DNA of 64,000 nucleotides from an uncultured Bacteroidales bacterium (GCA_946186495.1 CAMHNQ010000011.1:1-64000); one strand, 5' to 3'. Counted from the stretch's first letter, positions 42,788 through 51,630 are shown. Program-made: numbers and translations. Notes: generated from the sequence alone by a model not told the origin.

Positions 42788-43529
42788 GCTCTTCTTGCCC
42801 TCTATCATTCTGCTGACAGGATTGGCCGCTTTCAGCTGCCAGAACCCGACCGGCCAAATTACCTTGCATTTCTCTTTTTTGGTTGACGAAGCCCCCTTGC
42901 TGTTAGACTCCGCCAAGTACAGGAATGCAGCTGGGAATCATTATGATGTGACTGACGTGCAGTTTTTCATCTCCAAGATCAAACTTATGTCCACCTCAGG
43001 TGAGACAGTGGAAGTAGTTGACCACCAGGGGGTGCATTATACGGATGTGCGAATGCCCGGAACACTTGAATGGGATATTGCCGATGCCATCCCCGCCGAT
43101 GATTATGCGTACATCACATTCGTGTTCGGACTGGAAGGAGCGCAGAACGCCACAGGCGCATTCCCGAACCCTCCGGAAAACAACATGAGTTGGCCGGGTC
43201 CCCTGGGAGGAGGCTACCACTACATGAAAATCAACGGCCATTGGTGGGATGAATCCGGTAACCGAAATCCTTTCAACCTCCACACAGGGAAAATCACCGG
43301 CGAAAATGGCTTTGACGACAACAATTTCACTGTCACTCTCCCGCTTCCCGACCGCTGCCCCATCGTTAAAGACTGTACGACACATATCACTTTACAGATG
43401 AATATAAACAACTGGTTTTCAAATCCGCATGTTTTCAACTTCAACGAATTTGGGGGCAGCATTATGCAGAACCGAGAGGCTCAGCTGATACTCAAAGCCA
43501 ACGGTCACAACGTTTTCTCAGCCAAATGA
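42777..43529 (+). CDS. MbnP-like copper-binding periplasmic lipoprotein
   Basis: A 250-residue lipoprotein (signal about 1-20, lipobox FSC). The MbnP domain shows NHYDVTDVQFFISKIKL, FVFGLEGAQNATGAFPNPPENNMSWPG and GGGYHYMKINGHW, with the conserved Trp and His of that family. MbnP proteins bind copper through oxidised tryptophan and normally pair with an MbnH/MauG-type dihaem peroxidase; no such gene is adjacent here. Overlaps the DUF4468 gene by 11 bases. Last gene of the folA operon. Confidence 0.85.
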   Translation: MNGKLFLPSIILLTGLAAFSCQNPTGQITLHFSFLVDEAPLLLDSAKYRNAAGNHYDVTDVQFFISKIKLMSTSGETVEVVDHQGVHYTDVRMPGTLEWDIADAIPADDYAYITFVFGLEGAQNATGAFPNPPENNMSWPGPLGGGYHYMKINGHWWDESGNRNPFNLHTGKITGENGFDDNNFTVTLPLPDRCPIVKDCTTHITLQMNINNWFSNPHVFNFNEFGGSIMQNREAQLILKANGHNVFSAK

Positions 43530-43532
43530 CCC

Positions 43533-43552
43533 TCCCTGTCAAACTTCAGGGA
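43533..43552. terminator. Weak hairpin between convergent genes
   Basis: TCCCTG and CAGGGA, eight bases apart, lie between the MbnP and endonuclease/phosphatase stops, overlapping the latter. No strong T tract follows on either side. Confidence 0.4.
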
Positions 43553-44592
43553 TCTTCCTCTGCGACATCACCGTCACGAAACCTCACATATACGGGCAAA
43601 TGGTCCGCAAAGCCCCCTATATATCGTGGGCCGAGAAACGTACGGTAATTTTTCTTCCCCCCGTATTTCTCGTCTTCCACCAGCAGGAACTCCGCATCAA
43701 AGACTTGCGCCTCCCCCACCTGACGGACACCCGAGGTGGCCGTCAGCCACGCATCCGACACAACAAACTGATCCAGACAACCCCAAAAGTCCTCATGCTT
43801 ATGCGAACCGTAGCGACTCTGCCGAGTCAACGGGAGCATCAAATTATAGAGCGTGTCGCGTGGCAAATAAGGCCCAAACTCCTTCGCCCGCAAATGAAAA
43901 AGCATGCTCTCATCATTGGCATAGTCATTGAAATCGCCGGTAATCAGAATCTTAGCATATGGATTTTCATCCATCAGCGAATCCACACAACGTCGAAGCA
44001 CTTTGGCATAATGGTTCCGCTTGGGAACGGTAGCCGCATATCCCCCGTAGCGCGAAGTCCAATGATTGATAAACACATGGAGCGAGTCCCCAGAGGGGAA
44101 ACGCACCACTGCGTACAACATATCACGGTTACGGGCGACAGTGTCGAAGGGGAATGCCACAGGCACCTTGCGGCTTCGCAGCACCTGCACGCAACTGTCT
44201 CTGTAGAGCAATGCGACATCGACCCCGCGCCGGTCAGGAGAATCATAGTGTACATAGCGGTAACCATATTTCTTTAGCGGAGACCTGAAACACAAATCTC
44301 TGACAACCTGTTCGTTCTCTATCTCCGCAAGTCCGACAAGCCACGGCGGGTCACCCATCCCCGCCGCCACAATCACCTTCCCAACCATGGAAATTTTCAA
44401 GTAATACTTTTTATAGGTCCAGTGATAGCTGCCCGTCGGAGTAAAATCGTCATCTGCAGTCAGACTGTCGTCTGAAGGGTGAAACAGATTCTCCACATTA
44501 TAGAACATTATTTTATGTGTACTATCGCTGTTTTGCGCTACAACGTACACATACACGAACAAGATACATGTCAAACAAAAAATCTTTTTCAT
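43546..44592 (-). CDS. Secreted endonuclease/exonuclease/phosphatase family protein
   Basis: A 348-residue exported metal-dependent hydrolase (signal about 1-20, ending YVVAQ). The fold marks are IMFYNVENLF (N-terminal, metal Asn/Glu), LAEIENEQVV (catalytic Glu), VFINHWTSRYGG, ILITGDFNDYAND (Asp-x-Asn) and GFADHLPVYVRF (the catalytic His near the C-terminus). The substrate may be nucleic acid, phospholipid or phosphoinositide; export points to nutrient scavenging. ATG 44592 is used instead of 44634 because it begins the signal peptide and the promoter is at 44614. Confidence 0.88.
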   Translation of the reverse strand: MKKIFCLTCILFVYVYVVAQNSDSTHKIMFYNVENLFHPSDDSLTADDDFTPTGSYHWTYKKYYLKISMVGKVIVAAGMGDPPWLVGLAEIENEQVVRDLCFRSPLKKYGYRYVHYDSPDRRGVDVALLYRDSCVQVLRSRKVPVAFPFDTVARNRDMLYAVVRFPSGDSLHVFINHWTSRYGGYAATVPKRNHYAKVLRRCVDSLMDENPYAKILITGDFNDYANDESMLFHLRAKEFGPYLPRDTLYNLMLPLTRQSRYGSHKHEDFWGCLDQFVVSDAWLTATSGVRQVGEAQVFDAEFLLVEDEKYGGKKNYRTFLGPRYIGGFADHLPVYVRFRDGDVAEEDP

Positions 44593-44613
44593 TTCGTCTT
44601 CATTTTGTCTTGG

Positions 44614-44621
44614 CAAAAATA
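44614..44621 (-). promoter_or_regulatory. Bacteroidota -7 promoter element
   Basis: TATTTTTG followed by CCAAG on the minus strand, 22 bases before the hydrolase start at 44592. Confidence 0.7.
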
Positions 44622-44642
44622 CATCAAAACACAATAAAAAAC

Positions 44643-44673
44643 AAGCGTTTTGAAAATTTTTTTCAAAACGCTT
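44643..44673 (-). terminator. Strong intrinsic terminator
   Basis: AAGCGTTTTGAAAA and TTTTCAAAACGCTT form a 14-base perfect stem with a three-base loop. On the minus strand a T-rich tract follows. It ends the Gfo/Idh-membrane-phosphatase operon. Confidence 0.85.
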
Positions 44674-44820
44674 TGTTTCAATGCATTATAGCTGATAATT
44701 AACTCATTTTAATTTTTTAATTAACAAATATCGGCTAAAATCCGTGATGGTTTTGGAAGAAATCTTTCAAAATGGCACAGAACTTCATCACCTGTCTTAG
44801 GGAAAAAGGGAAACAACCGG

Positions 44821-45282
44821 TTACCCTTGGAGCAAGGACAAAAATCCGTCACATCCACGCTGAACATCCTCCCACGTAGCTTGGAAATCGCCAGTGTACC
44901 ACGGGTCGGCCACATCCCTTGGAGTGTCAGTGTAGTCCATCAACAACGATATCTTATGTTCAGTGTCCTGGCCTATGAGGCGTTGCAGATTCTTCAGATT
45001 GTTCTGGTCCATGGCGACAATATAGTCGAAATATGCATAATCGGCGCGAGTCAACTGCCGGGCAACTTTGCCTGCACAGAAAATGCCATGTGCTTCTAAC
45101 ATCCGTTTCGCAGGAGGATAGACTGGATTGCCTATCTCCTCGCGGCTCGTGGCGGCGGAGGCAATCTCAAAGCGATCGGAGAGGCCTGCTTCTTCAACTT
45201 TCCGTTTCATCACAAACTCTGCCATCGGACTTCTGCAAATATTCCCGTGACAGACGAAGAGAATCCTTGTCAACCTATTCAC
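44821..45282 (-). CDS. Low-molecular-weight protein-tyrosine phosphatase
   Basis: A 153-residue cytosolic phosphatase. The P-loop is VCHGNICRSPMAE (about residues 9-21), the C-x5-R-S signature, and the general acid is in VADPWYTGDF (about 125-134, D-P-[WY]). In bacteria these enzymes often counter tyrosine kinases that control exopolysaccharide export. The gene overlaps the small membrane gene by eight bases and lies downstream of a sugar-dehydrogenase gene, but no kinase is in view. Confidence 0.92.
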   Translation of the reverse strand: MNRLTRILFVCHGNICRSPMAEFVMKRKVEEAGLSDRFEIASAATSREEIGNPVYPPAKRMLEAHGIFCAGKVARQLTRADYAYFDYIVAMDQNNLKNLQRLIGQDTEHKISLLMDYTDTPRDVADPWYTGDFQATWEDVQRGCDGFLSLLQG

Positions 45283-45481
45283 GAGTCACCACCTTTCCGA
45301 TCAAAAAATAAATCATCCAAATAATCAAACTGCCACCGCCCAAAACGATAAGGATATTCCCGCCTTTCCAATGCATCAGCAGAGACAGGACTCCAATTAG
45401 GAATGTAGGAAGGGAATACCACAGCAGTCTTCTCATAAACCGTTGGTACACTTTTGATTCAATCAATTGCTTAATGGCCAT
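45275..45481 (-). CDS. Small two-helix membrane protein
   Basis: A 68-residue protein with hydrophobic helices at about 19-38 and 44-62 and basic ends. No family recognised. Its overlap with the phosphatase gene and 12-base gap after the oxidoreductase gene show it is a real operon member rather than a chance ORF. Confidence 0.65.
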   Translation of the reverse strand: MAIKQLIESKVYQRFMRRLLWYSLPTFLIGVLSLLMHWKGGNILIVLGGGSLIIWMIYFLIGKVVTRE

Positions 45482-45493
45482 ATTGCTGTTTTT

Positions 45494-46459
45494 TTATCTC
45501 ATAAAAGGGTGACTCTCGCACGGGAGGGATGCCAACGGATGGTAGTCGCCTTTCAAGCCCACAGGCGTGGCGTTTCGGATGTCATAAACAATCTGGATAC
45601 AAGGGCGAACCTCATCCAGACCAAAACCTTTTCCGGCCAGAATACGACGGTAACTCTCTGTATGCAAGTCCGTAAAGCCGTCGCTGAATTCAAAGGGGTC
45701 CCCATTGATGACTATCTGTCGGAAAGTCGTTTTCCCACTTTCTGACACCTCTTTCGGCAGTGTGTTCCGGTTGATGCTCAAAAAGTAACGAACACGCGCC
45801 CTGTCGAAACGGATGAAACCGGCCACACGGTCGTGGGTGGCCACGTGCACGATGTTTTCCTGCACTCTGCCGAAAATATAGCAGAGCATGTCGTAGAAAT
45901 GAATTCCGATGTTTGTGGCAATACCGCCGCTCCTGCTTTCCGCCCCTTTCCAACTTGTGTAGTACCAGTGGCCGCGGGAGGTGATATAGGTCAAATCGAC
46001 ATCATGAACAGTGTTGTCGGGAGCATTGTCAATCTTTTGCTTCAGAGCAACAATAGCAGGGTGCAATCTAAGCTGCAAAATGTTATATACACGCCTACCT
46101 GTTTCATTTTCAACGTTCTGCAGCACATCCACATTCCAAGGATTAAGAACCAGCGGTTTTTCGCAAATCACATCCGTCCCCAGGCGCAAAGCATATCGGG
46201 TATGGGCATCGTGCAAGTAGTTTGGTGTACACACTGATATAATATCCAACTGGTTTTCAGTTTGCTTTAACTTTGAGGCATGGCGGTCAAAAAGTTCCAG
46301 CTCCGTAAAGAAGTCCGCATCAGGAAAATAGCTGTCTATAATCCCCACACTATCCGATCTGTCGTACGCAGCAACCATTTGATTACCGGTTTCTTTGATA
46401 GCTTTCAAATGCCGCGGTGCCACGTAGCCGCCCACCCCGAAAACGGCGAAATTCTTCAT
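45494..46459 (-). CDS. Gfo/Idh/MocA oxidoreductase, WlbA/WbpB-like
   Basis: A 321-residue NAD(H)-dependent sugar dehydrogenase. Rossmann start FAVFGVGGYVAPRHLKAIKETG, then SVGIIDSYFPDADFFTELELFDRH and ISVCTPNYLHDAHTRYALRLGTDVICEKPLVLNPWN, which is very close in pattern to the UDP-N-acetylglucosaminuronate 3-dehydrogenases WlbA/WbpB. EKP supplies the catalytic Lys. Such enzymes feed diacetamido-uronic acid synthesis for surface glycans. No partner aminotransferase is in the window. ATG 46459 is used because the promoter at 46488 lies inside the longer track ORF. Confidence 0.85.
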   Translation of the reverse strand: MKNFAVFGVGGYVAPRHLKAIKETGNQMVAAYDRSDSVGIIDSYFPDADFFTELELFDRHASKLKQTENQLDIISVCTPNYLHDAHTRYALRLGTDVICEKPLVLNPWNVDVLQNVENETGRRVYNILQLRLHPAIVALKQKIDNAPDNTVHDVDLTYITSRGHWYYTSWKGAESRSGGIATNIGIHFYDMLCYIFGRVQENIVHVATHDRVAGFIRFDRARVRYFLSINRNTLPKEVSESGKTTFRQIVINGDPFEFSDGFTDLHTESYRRILAGKGFGLDEVRPCIQIVYDIRNATPVGLKGDYHPLASLPCESHPFMR

Positions 46460-46487
46460 ATTGATTGACCATTTAACAAACAGGGCG

Positions 46488-46495
46488 CAAAAATA
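46488..46495 (-). promoter_or_regulatory. Bacteroidota -7 promoter element
   Basis: TATTTTTG followed by CGCC on the minus strand, 29 bases before ATG 46459. Confidence 0.7.
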
Positions 46496-46550
46496 CAAAA
46501 TTGTTTTCGATAGGACACAGACCGTGAAAAAAACTTCAGCATATTTTCCA

Positions 46551-46558
46551 TACTTTTG
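46551..46558 (+). promoter_or_regulatory. Bacteroidota -7 promoter element of mntP
   Basis: TACTTTTG followed by CCGC, 45 bases before ATG 46603. No mntP-type riboswitch was recognised in the short leader. Confidence 0.65.
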
Positions 46559-46602
46559 CCGCTGGTTTGCCAAACATATAAAAAAATGAAAAAATCTTGA
46601 TT

Positions 46603-47160
46603 ATGAACTGGTTAGAACTTATCTTGCTGTCATTGAGTTTAGCGATGGACTGCTTTGCGGTGAGTTGTGTCATCGGAATCGTGCACCCTTGCCTGAGTCA
46701 TCGGCATGTGCTGCGCTTTTCGTTAGCCTTCGGGGTCTTCCAAGGCGGGATGCCGTTGATTGGTTGGATATTTGGAGAATCCTTGTTAGGCCCTTTGGGG
46801 AAAGCAGGACCTTACATTGCTTTCGCCCTATTGGCGTTCATAGGTGGTAAGATGCTGGTTGAAAGCATATTGAACAAAGATGAACAACCGAAAAACATGG
46901 ATGTGACCAAATGGGGCAATGTGCTGCTCTTGGCCGTGGCCACAAGCATCGATGCCTTGGCGGTAGGGTTTAGCTTCGCCATGATCCAAGACACACACAT
47001 TAACCGTAATGTAATCACAATTGGACTGACATCTTTTCTTGTATCCTATGCCGCATACTCTTTCGTGAAAAAAATATCTAACCCCAAAATAAGACAATAC
47101 TCCGAGATGATAGGAGGTATAATATTGATTTTCATAGGATTGAAAATATTATTAGGATAA
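46603..47160 (+). CDS. mntP: Manganese efflux pump MntP
   Basis: A 185-residue inner-membrane exporter with six helices in two inverted repeats. Each repeat has the metal-binding acid motif: SLAMDCFAVS (about 12-21) and ATSIDALAVGFSFA (about 112-125). The length and pattern match MntP/YebN. ATG 46603 (MNWLEL) is used; the track start at 46597 is a TTG two codons earlier. Monocistronic. Confidence 0.93.
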   Translation: MNWLELILLSLSLAMDCFAVSCVIGIVHPCLSHRHVLRFSLAFGVFQGGMPLIGWIFGESLLGPLGKAGPYIAFALLAFIGGKMLVESILNKDEQPKNMDVTKWGNVLLLAVATSIDALAVGFSFAMIQDTHINRNVITIGLTSFLVSYAAYSFVKKISNPKIRQYSEMIGGIILIFIGLKILLG

Positions 47161-47471
47161 TTGAGAAATATAATCGCCATGAGAAAACAGGGTTTGCGCA
47201 TCAGGTTTGCCAAATGCCGGGTAGCAGGGTTACCGCAACGATACGGAACGCCGATTTCCGGCCTGATTCATCCCATCCGCTAAAGCCGCCGATGAACCTG
47301 AAACCAGCCTTCACCCTTACTATAGATATACTCTACCCTTACTCAAGAGTATATCAAGAGTATATATAGAGTAAGCCTGTAAACAATCTATAAGCAATCT
47401 AAAGGCAGTAGCGGACGCGGTTAATCGCGTCCGTATGCGTAAGCCCTGGCCAGAAATTCAGCGTCTTTTTT
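47161..47471 (+). other. 311-bp intergenic region with dyads
   Basis: ATATACTCT (47326) is inverted to AGAGTATAT, which occurs twice eleven bases apart (47346, 47357), so two alternative hairpins can form. CCCTTACT is also repeated. At 47412-47433 CGGACGCG and CGCGTCCG form an eight-base stem with a six-base loop but no T tract. A 34-codon frame from ATG 47180 (MRKQGLRIRFAK) is possible but has no support. No known ncRNA was recognised. Confidence 0.5.
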
Positions 47472-47489
47472 TTGCGTTGTAAAAAAGTG

Positions 47490-47497
47490 TATCTTTG
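47490..47497 (+). promoter_or_regulatory. Bacteroidota -7 promoter element of mutA
   Basis: TATCTTTG followed by CCGC, 23 bases before ATG 47520. It lies inside the longer track ORF starting at 47472. Confidence 0.7.
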
Positions 47498-47519
47498 CCG
47501 CTCAAAATATAAAAGGATT

Positions 47520-49367
47520 ATGACTGACGAAAAATTATTCACCGAATTCCCGCCGGTATCTACGGAACAGTGGGAAGCCACTATCAATAAAGACCTCAAA
47601 GGCGCCGATTACGAGAAAAAATTGGTATGGAAAACCGATGAGGGTTTCCAAGTCCGCCCGTATTATCGCGCTGAAAACTTGCAGGATTTGGACTATTTGA
47701 AGACCATGCCGAACGAGTTTCCCTATACCCGCGGTACGAAAGCGCGTGACAACCACTGGGACATCGTTCAGGAAGTCGAGGAGGGCGACCCGCAGAAAGC
47801 CAATGCCATCGCCGTGGATGCACTCAAGCGCGGCGCCACCTGTGTCGCTTTCAATGCCGCCAACATTGACAGCGAGGGTGCCTTGGTCGCACTTCTCAAC
47901 GGCATTGATCTCAATACTTGCGGTGTACAGTTCAACCACGTCAAAAGCTATCTGGACCTGATGAAACTTTTCATCAGTTATGTGGAAGCTCACGGTTTCG
48001 ACAAGGAAAAAGTACAAGGAAGCCTTAATTTTGACCCGTTGGTCTATCGGTTGAGGCACAACAAGTTCTGGCAATCAATGGAGGAGGATATGATGCAGGC
48101 TGTGACTCTGTTGGAAATGAATGGCTGCATGAAGAATTTCAAGGTCATCAATGTGAACGGCATCACGCTTCATAACGCAGGAGCCACAATCGTGCAAGAA
48201 CTCGCCTATACGCTTGCGTTGGCTAACGAGTATCTCGCTTTCTGTACGGAGAAGGGCATCAAGCCGGAAAAAGTTGCCTCCCGCATGCAACTTACGCTCT
48301 CTGTGGGTTCCAACTACTTCATGGAAATCGCCAAATTACGCGCCATCCGTCTGCTTTGGTCAACTATGGTGGCCCAATATAAACCAGAATGCGATTGCGC
48401 TTACAAAATCCATATCAATACAGTTGCCTCTACATGGAACAAAACAATTTACGACCCATATGTCAATATGCTCCGCAGCACGACTGAGGGCATGTCGGCT
48501 GTGATTGGCGGTTCCGATTCCATTTCGTTGCAACCGTTCGATGTGGCCTATAAGGAGTCTGACGAATTTTCCCGCCGAATCGCCCGCAACGTACAAGTAA
48601 TTCTCAAGGAAGAGGCTTTCATGGATCGTGTCGTGGATCCCGCCGCCGGTTCCTATTATGTGGAAAATCTCACCAATTCTATTGCCGAAAATGCTTGGAA
48701 ACTTTTCCAAAGTGTTGAACAACAAGGTGGGGCGCTTAAAGCTATCGAAGAAGGAACGATTCAGTCCTCCATTAGGGAAAGTTGTCAGAAGCGCGACATG
48801 AACATTGCCACTCGTCGTTACATTTTGTTGGGAACAAACCAATACCCGAACATCAATGAAACGATGGCCGACAAGATTGAACGGTTGAAGAAGGACGATT
48901 GCGAAGGGTTGACGACCTACCGGGGCGCCATGGCGTTCGAAGAGCTGCGGCTGGAGACCGAAAGGTATGCCAAAGACCACCATCGCCCGTCAGTATATTT
49001 GATGAAAGTCGGTAATTTGGCCATGCGCCAGGCACGTGCCGGTTTTATCACCAATTTCTTCGGTTGCGCCGGCTACCAGATTGTGGAGCCTGCCGGGTTT
49101 GCCACGGTGGAAGAGGGCGTGAAGGCCGCCGGGGAGGCAAAACCCGACCTTATTGTAGTGTGCAGTTCCGACGAGGAGTACGCCACACTCGGCGTGGAAG
49201 CTGCCAAACAGTGCAAAGCGCAGTTCCCCAGTACGCCGTTCCTCGTGGCCGGCAATCCTACAGAGTGCATCGATGCCCTTAAAGAGGCCGGTGCTGACGA
49301 TTTCATCCATGTGAGAGTCAATATCTTGGAGTCTTTGAGAAAATATAACCAATTGCTTTTGAAATAG
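47520..49367 (+). CDS. mutA: Methylmalonyl-CoA mutase small (beta) subunit
   Basis: A 615-residue protein of the MutA type, partner of the catalytic MutB in converting succinyl-CoA and methylmalonyl-CoA, the B12-dependent step of propionate formation. The N-terminal region (WEATINKDLKGADYEKKLVWKT, then YTRGTKARDNHWDI) is typical. The TIM barrel runs to about 400, and the C-terminal flavodoxin-like domain (about 500-615) lacks D-x-H-x-x-G (NFFGCAG stands there), so it cannot bind cobalamin, as expected for the small subunit. mutB is usually adjacent; here the next gene is a BtuF-like lipoprotein and mutB is not in the window. Confidence 0.9.
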   Translation: MTDEKLFTEFPPVSTEQWEATINKDLKGADYEKKLVWKTDEGFQVRPYYRAENLQDLDYLKTMPNEFPYTRGTKARDNHWDIVQEVEEGDPQKANAIAVDALKRGATCVAFNAANIDSEGALVALLNGIDLNTCGVQFNHVKSYLDLMKLFISYVEAHGFDKEKVQGSLNFDPLVYRLRHNKFWQSMEEDMMQAVTLLEMNGCMKNFKVINVNGITLHNAGATIVQELAYTLALANEYLAFCTEKGIKPEKVASRMQLTLSVGSNYFMEIAKLRAIRLLWSTMVAQYKPECDCAYKIHINTVASTWNKTIYDPYVNMLRSTTEGMSAVIGGSDSISLQPFDVAYKESDEFSRRIARNVQVILKEEAFMDRVVDPAAGSYYVENLTNSIAENAWKLFQSVEQQGGALKAIEEGTIQSSIRESCQKRDMNIATRRYILLGTNQYPNINETMADKIERLKKDDCEGLTTYRGAMAFEELRLETERYAKDHHRPSVYLMKVGNLAMRQARAGFITNFFGCAGYQIVEPAGFATVEEGVKAAGEAKPDLIVVCSSDEEYATLGVEAAKQCKAQFPSTPFLVAGNPTECIDALKEAGADDFIHVRVNILESLRKYNQLLLK

Positions 49368-49386
49368 CATGGCATGACGGCACAAT

Positions 49387-49441
49387 AATCCGTGTTTACG
49401 GATTTATGCGATCCCCTACCGTCCCGGTGGGGGATTTTTTT
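49387..49441 (+). terminator. Double hairpin terminator after mutA
   Basis: AATCCGT/ACGGATT (49387-49404) is followed by ATCCCC..ACC with GGT..GGGGAT (49411-49435) and a T7 tract. The T tract abuts the next promoter element (TATCTTTG, 49441-49448). Confidence 0.85.
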
Positions 49442-49448
49442 ATCTTTG
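49441..49448 (+). promoter_or_regulatory. Bacteroidota -7 promoter element
   Basis: TATCTTTG followed by CCGCC, 26 bases before ATG 49475. It directly follows the mutA terminator. Confidence 0.7.
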
Positions 49449-49474
49449 CCGCCTTGATTCCAAAACAGAATAGT

Positions 49475-50377
49475 ATGCGAAAGGTAATTTTTTTTGTCAC
49501 TGTCTTTGTAAGTGTTTCGTTGTTGCTGGTGGCCTGTCATTCTCCTGAAACCACCTCGAAGGAAGCATTCTTCACATGGGAAGATTCCTACCACCGGCCT
49601 GTGCAACTGGATACCGCCCCTCGTCGCATCGTCTCCATCTCACCGGCCATCACCGAGGTGATGTTCTTGGTAGGGGCGCAGGAAAAACTGGTGGGCATTT
49701 CCGACTTTTGCAAATATCCTCCAGAGACGGAGAGGATTACCAAAATCGGGGGAATGCACAACATCAATTTCGAGACCTTGTTGTCTCTGCATCCCGATGT
49801 GGTGCTGATTGGTTCCATGGTTTCGCAAAAGGATGTGGAGACCATAGAAAAGATGGGGGTGCCAGTGGTTTGCATTGTGGAAGAGTCCTCACTGGAGGGC
49901 ATGGCGGAGATGATGGAAGTGATAGGGCGGATTACGCAATGCGAGGACAAGGGAAATGCGGAGGCGGAAAAATGGAGGGCGAAGATAGCCGCCCGAAAAG
50001 CCAGTGCGCCCAACCCCGAAGAACGCAAATGTGTCTATTATGTGGTAGGATTTGGGGATGGGGGTGATTTCACCGCCCCGAAAAACACGCATATCCAAGA
50101 AATAATCGAACTGGCGGGTGCCTGGAACGCAGGCGATTCACTGACGGGCTGGAATATAAGCCGGGAATATCTTTTCAAGGTGGATCCCGACATCATCCTT
50201 GTGCGCCGGGAGGATTATGATGCGTTTGTCTCCCGTTATCCTTACACTTTATTGAATGCGGTGAAAAACAACCACGTCTATCCTATCGAGAGCGGATGGA
50301 TAGACGTGGTGTCTCTGCGTAACATGCAGGCGGTGGACTATATCCGTGAAATTTGCGGCGTAAGGAAAGAGTCTTAG
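49475..50377 (+). CDS. BtuF-like metal/cobalamin-binding lipoprotein
   Basis: A 300-residue periplasmic lipoprotein (lipobox VAC, Cys about 21) of the helical-backbone metal receptor family, which binds vitamin B12, haem or siderophores for an ABC importer. RIVSISPAITEVMFLVGAQEKLVGISDFCKYP (about 50-81) is the N-lobe hallmark. HPDVVLIGSMVS and DIILVRREDYDAF begin corresponding strands. No permease or ATPase gene is adjacent. B12 is plausible because mutA precedes it, but the two have separate promoters. The ligand is not determined. Start ATG 49475 is set by the promoter and the signal peptide. Confidence 0.82.
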   Translation: MRKVIFFVTVFVSVSLLLVACHSPETTSKEAFFTWEDSYHRPVQLDTAPRRIVSISPAITEVMFLVGAQEKLVGISDFCKYPPETERITKIGGMHNINFETLLSLHPDVVLIGSMVSQKDVETIEKMGVPVVCIVEESSLEGMAEMMEVIGRITQCEDKGNAEAEKWRAKIAARKASAPNPEERKCVYYVVGFGDGGDFTAPKNTHIQEIIELAGAWNAGDSLTGWNISREYLFKVDPDIILVRREDYDAFVSRYPYTLLNAVKNNHVYPIESGWIDVVSLRNMQAVDYIREICGVRKES

Positions 50378-51630
50378 GGACGGGTTCTTTCATCCATGAT
50401 GACTTTTTCGGCTTTCTCTATTTCGCGTTGAAGTCTGTCGGGCAGTTCACCCTCCATGCATTGGTGGCATTTCATGTCCAAGGTATACATGCGGCCAATG
50501 CAGTAGTTGGAGTGTTTGCAGCCGCTGCGTGTCAGTTCGCCGGTGTGAAGCTTGTTGACGAAGTCAGTGTCGTGGACGAGGGCGCGGGCCATCTGGAAAG
50601 CCACGAAACCAGAGTCAAGGACTTTTTCCATATCCGCCTTGTCAACCATGCCGCCCACGTAGATCAGCGGCATTTTCACGGTTTGGCGGAACTTCATGGC
50701 GGTGTCGTAGAAGTATGCGTCTTTGTAAGGGACGGTGGGGATGACCAGGCGACCTCCGATGTGCAGTCCGAACTTGAGCCACCAGAACTTTTTCATGTTC
50801 ATGTAGTAGGCGAGGGTTTTGAGGGGCATGGCACCGCGCATCACCTCCATGGGAGCCTTGCTGACAAAGCCGGCGGTGAGAACGAGTGCGTGAACGCCCA
50901 GACGTTCCAGTTCCTGTGCCACCTTTAGGCATTCATCCACTTTCATGCCACTGCGGAATCCGTCATACATATTGGTTTTCACTACGATGGCCATATCGTC
51001 CTTGGCTTCCTCCATGACGCGGGTGATGATTCGGCGCATGAAACGCATCCTGTTGTCAAGAGATCCGCCGTACTCGTCGCGACGGTGATTGGTGTAGGGG
51101 GAGAGAAACTGGCTGATGAGGTAACCGTGTCCGGCGTGGACCTCGATGCAGTCGAAACCGGCGCGGCGGCACAAATCTACGGCTTTCCCGAAGTCGTCCA
51201 CAATCTGGTCGATGTCATGGAGGGTCATCTTGCGGGTGAATGTCGGGGAGTAGAGGTTGAAACGTCCGGACGGGGAGAGCGGTTTTTCACCGCAGGTGGC
51301 GCGGTGGGTCATGTTGCCGCAGTGTCCAATCTGGATGGAGGCTTTTGCACCTTCCGCATGGATGGAGTCTGTCAGCTTCTTCAGCTCCGGCACAATCTCC
51401 TCTCGCAGCCAGAGTTGTCCTTCAAAAGAGAGACCGCTGCGGCTTACAGACGCGTAGGCTACCGTCGTCATGCCGATGCCCCCGTGTGCCACTGCGGTAT
51501 GGTAGTTGAGCAGCTGCTCGGATGGGCGGTTTCCGTGCGCCATGTTTTCAAAGGCAGCCGAACGTATCGTTCTGTTCCTTAAAGTGATAGGTCCTATTTG
51601 ACAGGGCGTGAAAATAGGGGATTCAATCAT
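50374..51630 (-). CDS. NADH:flavin oxidoreductase, Old Yellow Enzyme family
   Basis: A 418-residue FMN enzyme with a single OYE TIM barrel. FTPCQIGPITLRNRTIRSA opens it; IQIGHCGNMTHR supplies the usual H, and FDCIEVHAGHGYLISQFLSPYTNHRRDEYGGSLDNRMRF is the family block with active His pair and phosphate region. The C-terminal Cys group (CKHSNYCIGRMYTLDMKCHQC) is like the 4Fe-4S site of the 2,4-dienoyl-CoA reductase/BaiCD group, but the FAD/NADH domains of those enzymes are absent. Reduces enoate-type double bonds; substrate unknown. Last gene of the MATE operon, and its stop overlaps that of the convergent receptor gene. Confidence 0.88.
   Translation of the reverse strand: MIESPIFTPCQIGPITLRNRTIRSAAFENMAHGNRPSEQLLNYHTAVAHGGIGMTTVAYASVSRSGLSFEGQLWLREEIVPELKKLTDSIHAEGAKASIQIGHCGNMTHRATCGEKPLSPSGRFNLYSPTFTRKMTLHDIDQIVDDFGKAVDLCRRAGFDCIEVHAGHGYLISQFLSPYTNHRRDEYGGSLDNRMRFMRRIITRVMEEAKDDMAIVVKTNMYDGFRSGMKVDECLKVAQELERLGVHALVLTAGFVSKAPMEVMRGAMPLKTLAYYMNMKKFWWLKFGLHIGGRLVIPTVPYKDAYFYDTAMKFRQTVKMPLIYVGGMVDKADMEKVLDSGFVAFQMARALVHDTDFVNKLHTGELTRSGCKHSNYCIGRMYTLDMKCHQCMEGELPDRLQREIEKAEKVIMDERTRP

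Noticed and set aside
46551-46602. mntP (yybP-ykoY) manganese riboswitch
   Set aside because: Only about 45 bases separate the promoter from the start codon, too short for that riboswitch.
47161-47519. Cobalamin riboswitch before mutA or the BtuF-like gene
   Set aside because: mutA has only a 20-odd-base leader after its -7 element and no B12-box-like sequence was found in either upstream region.
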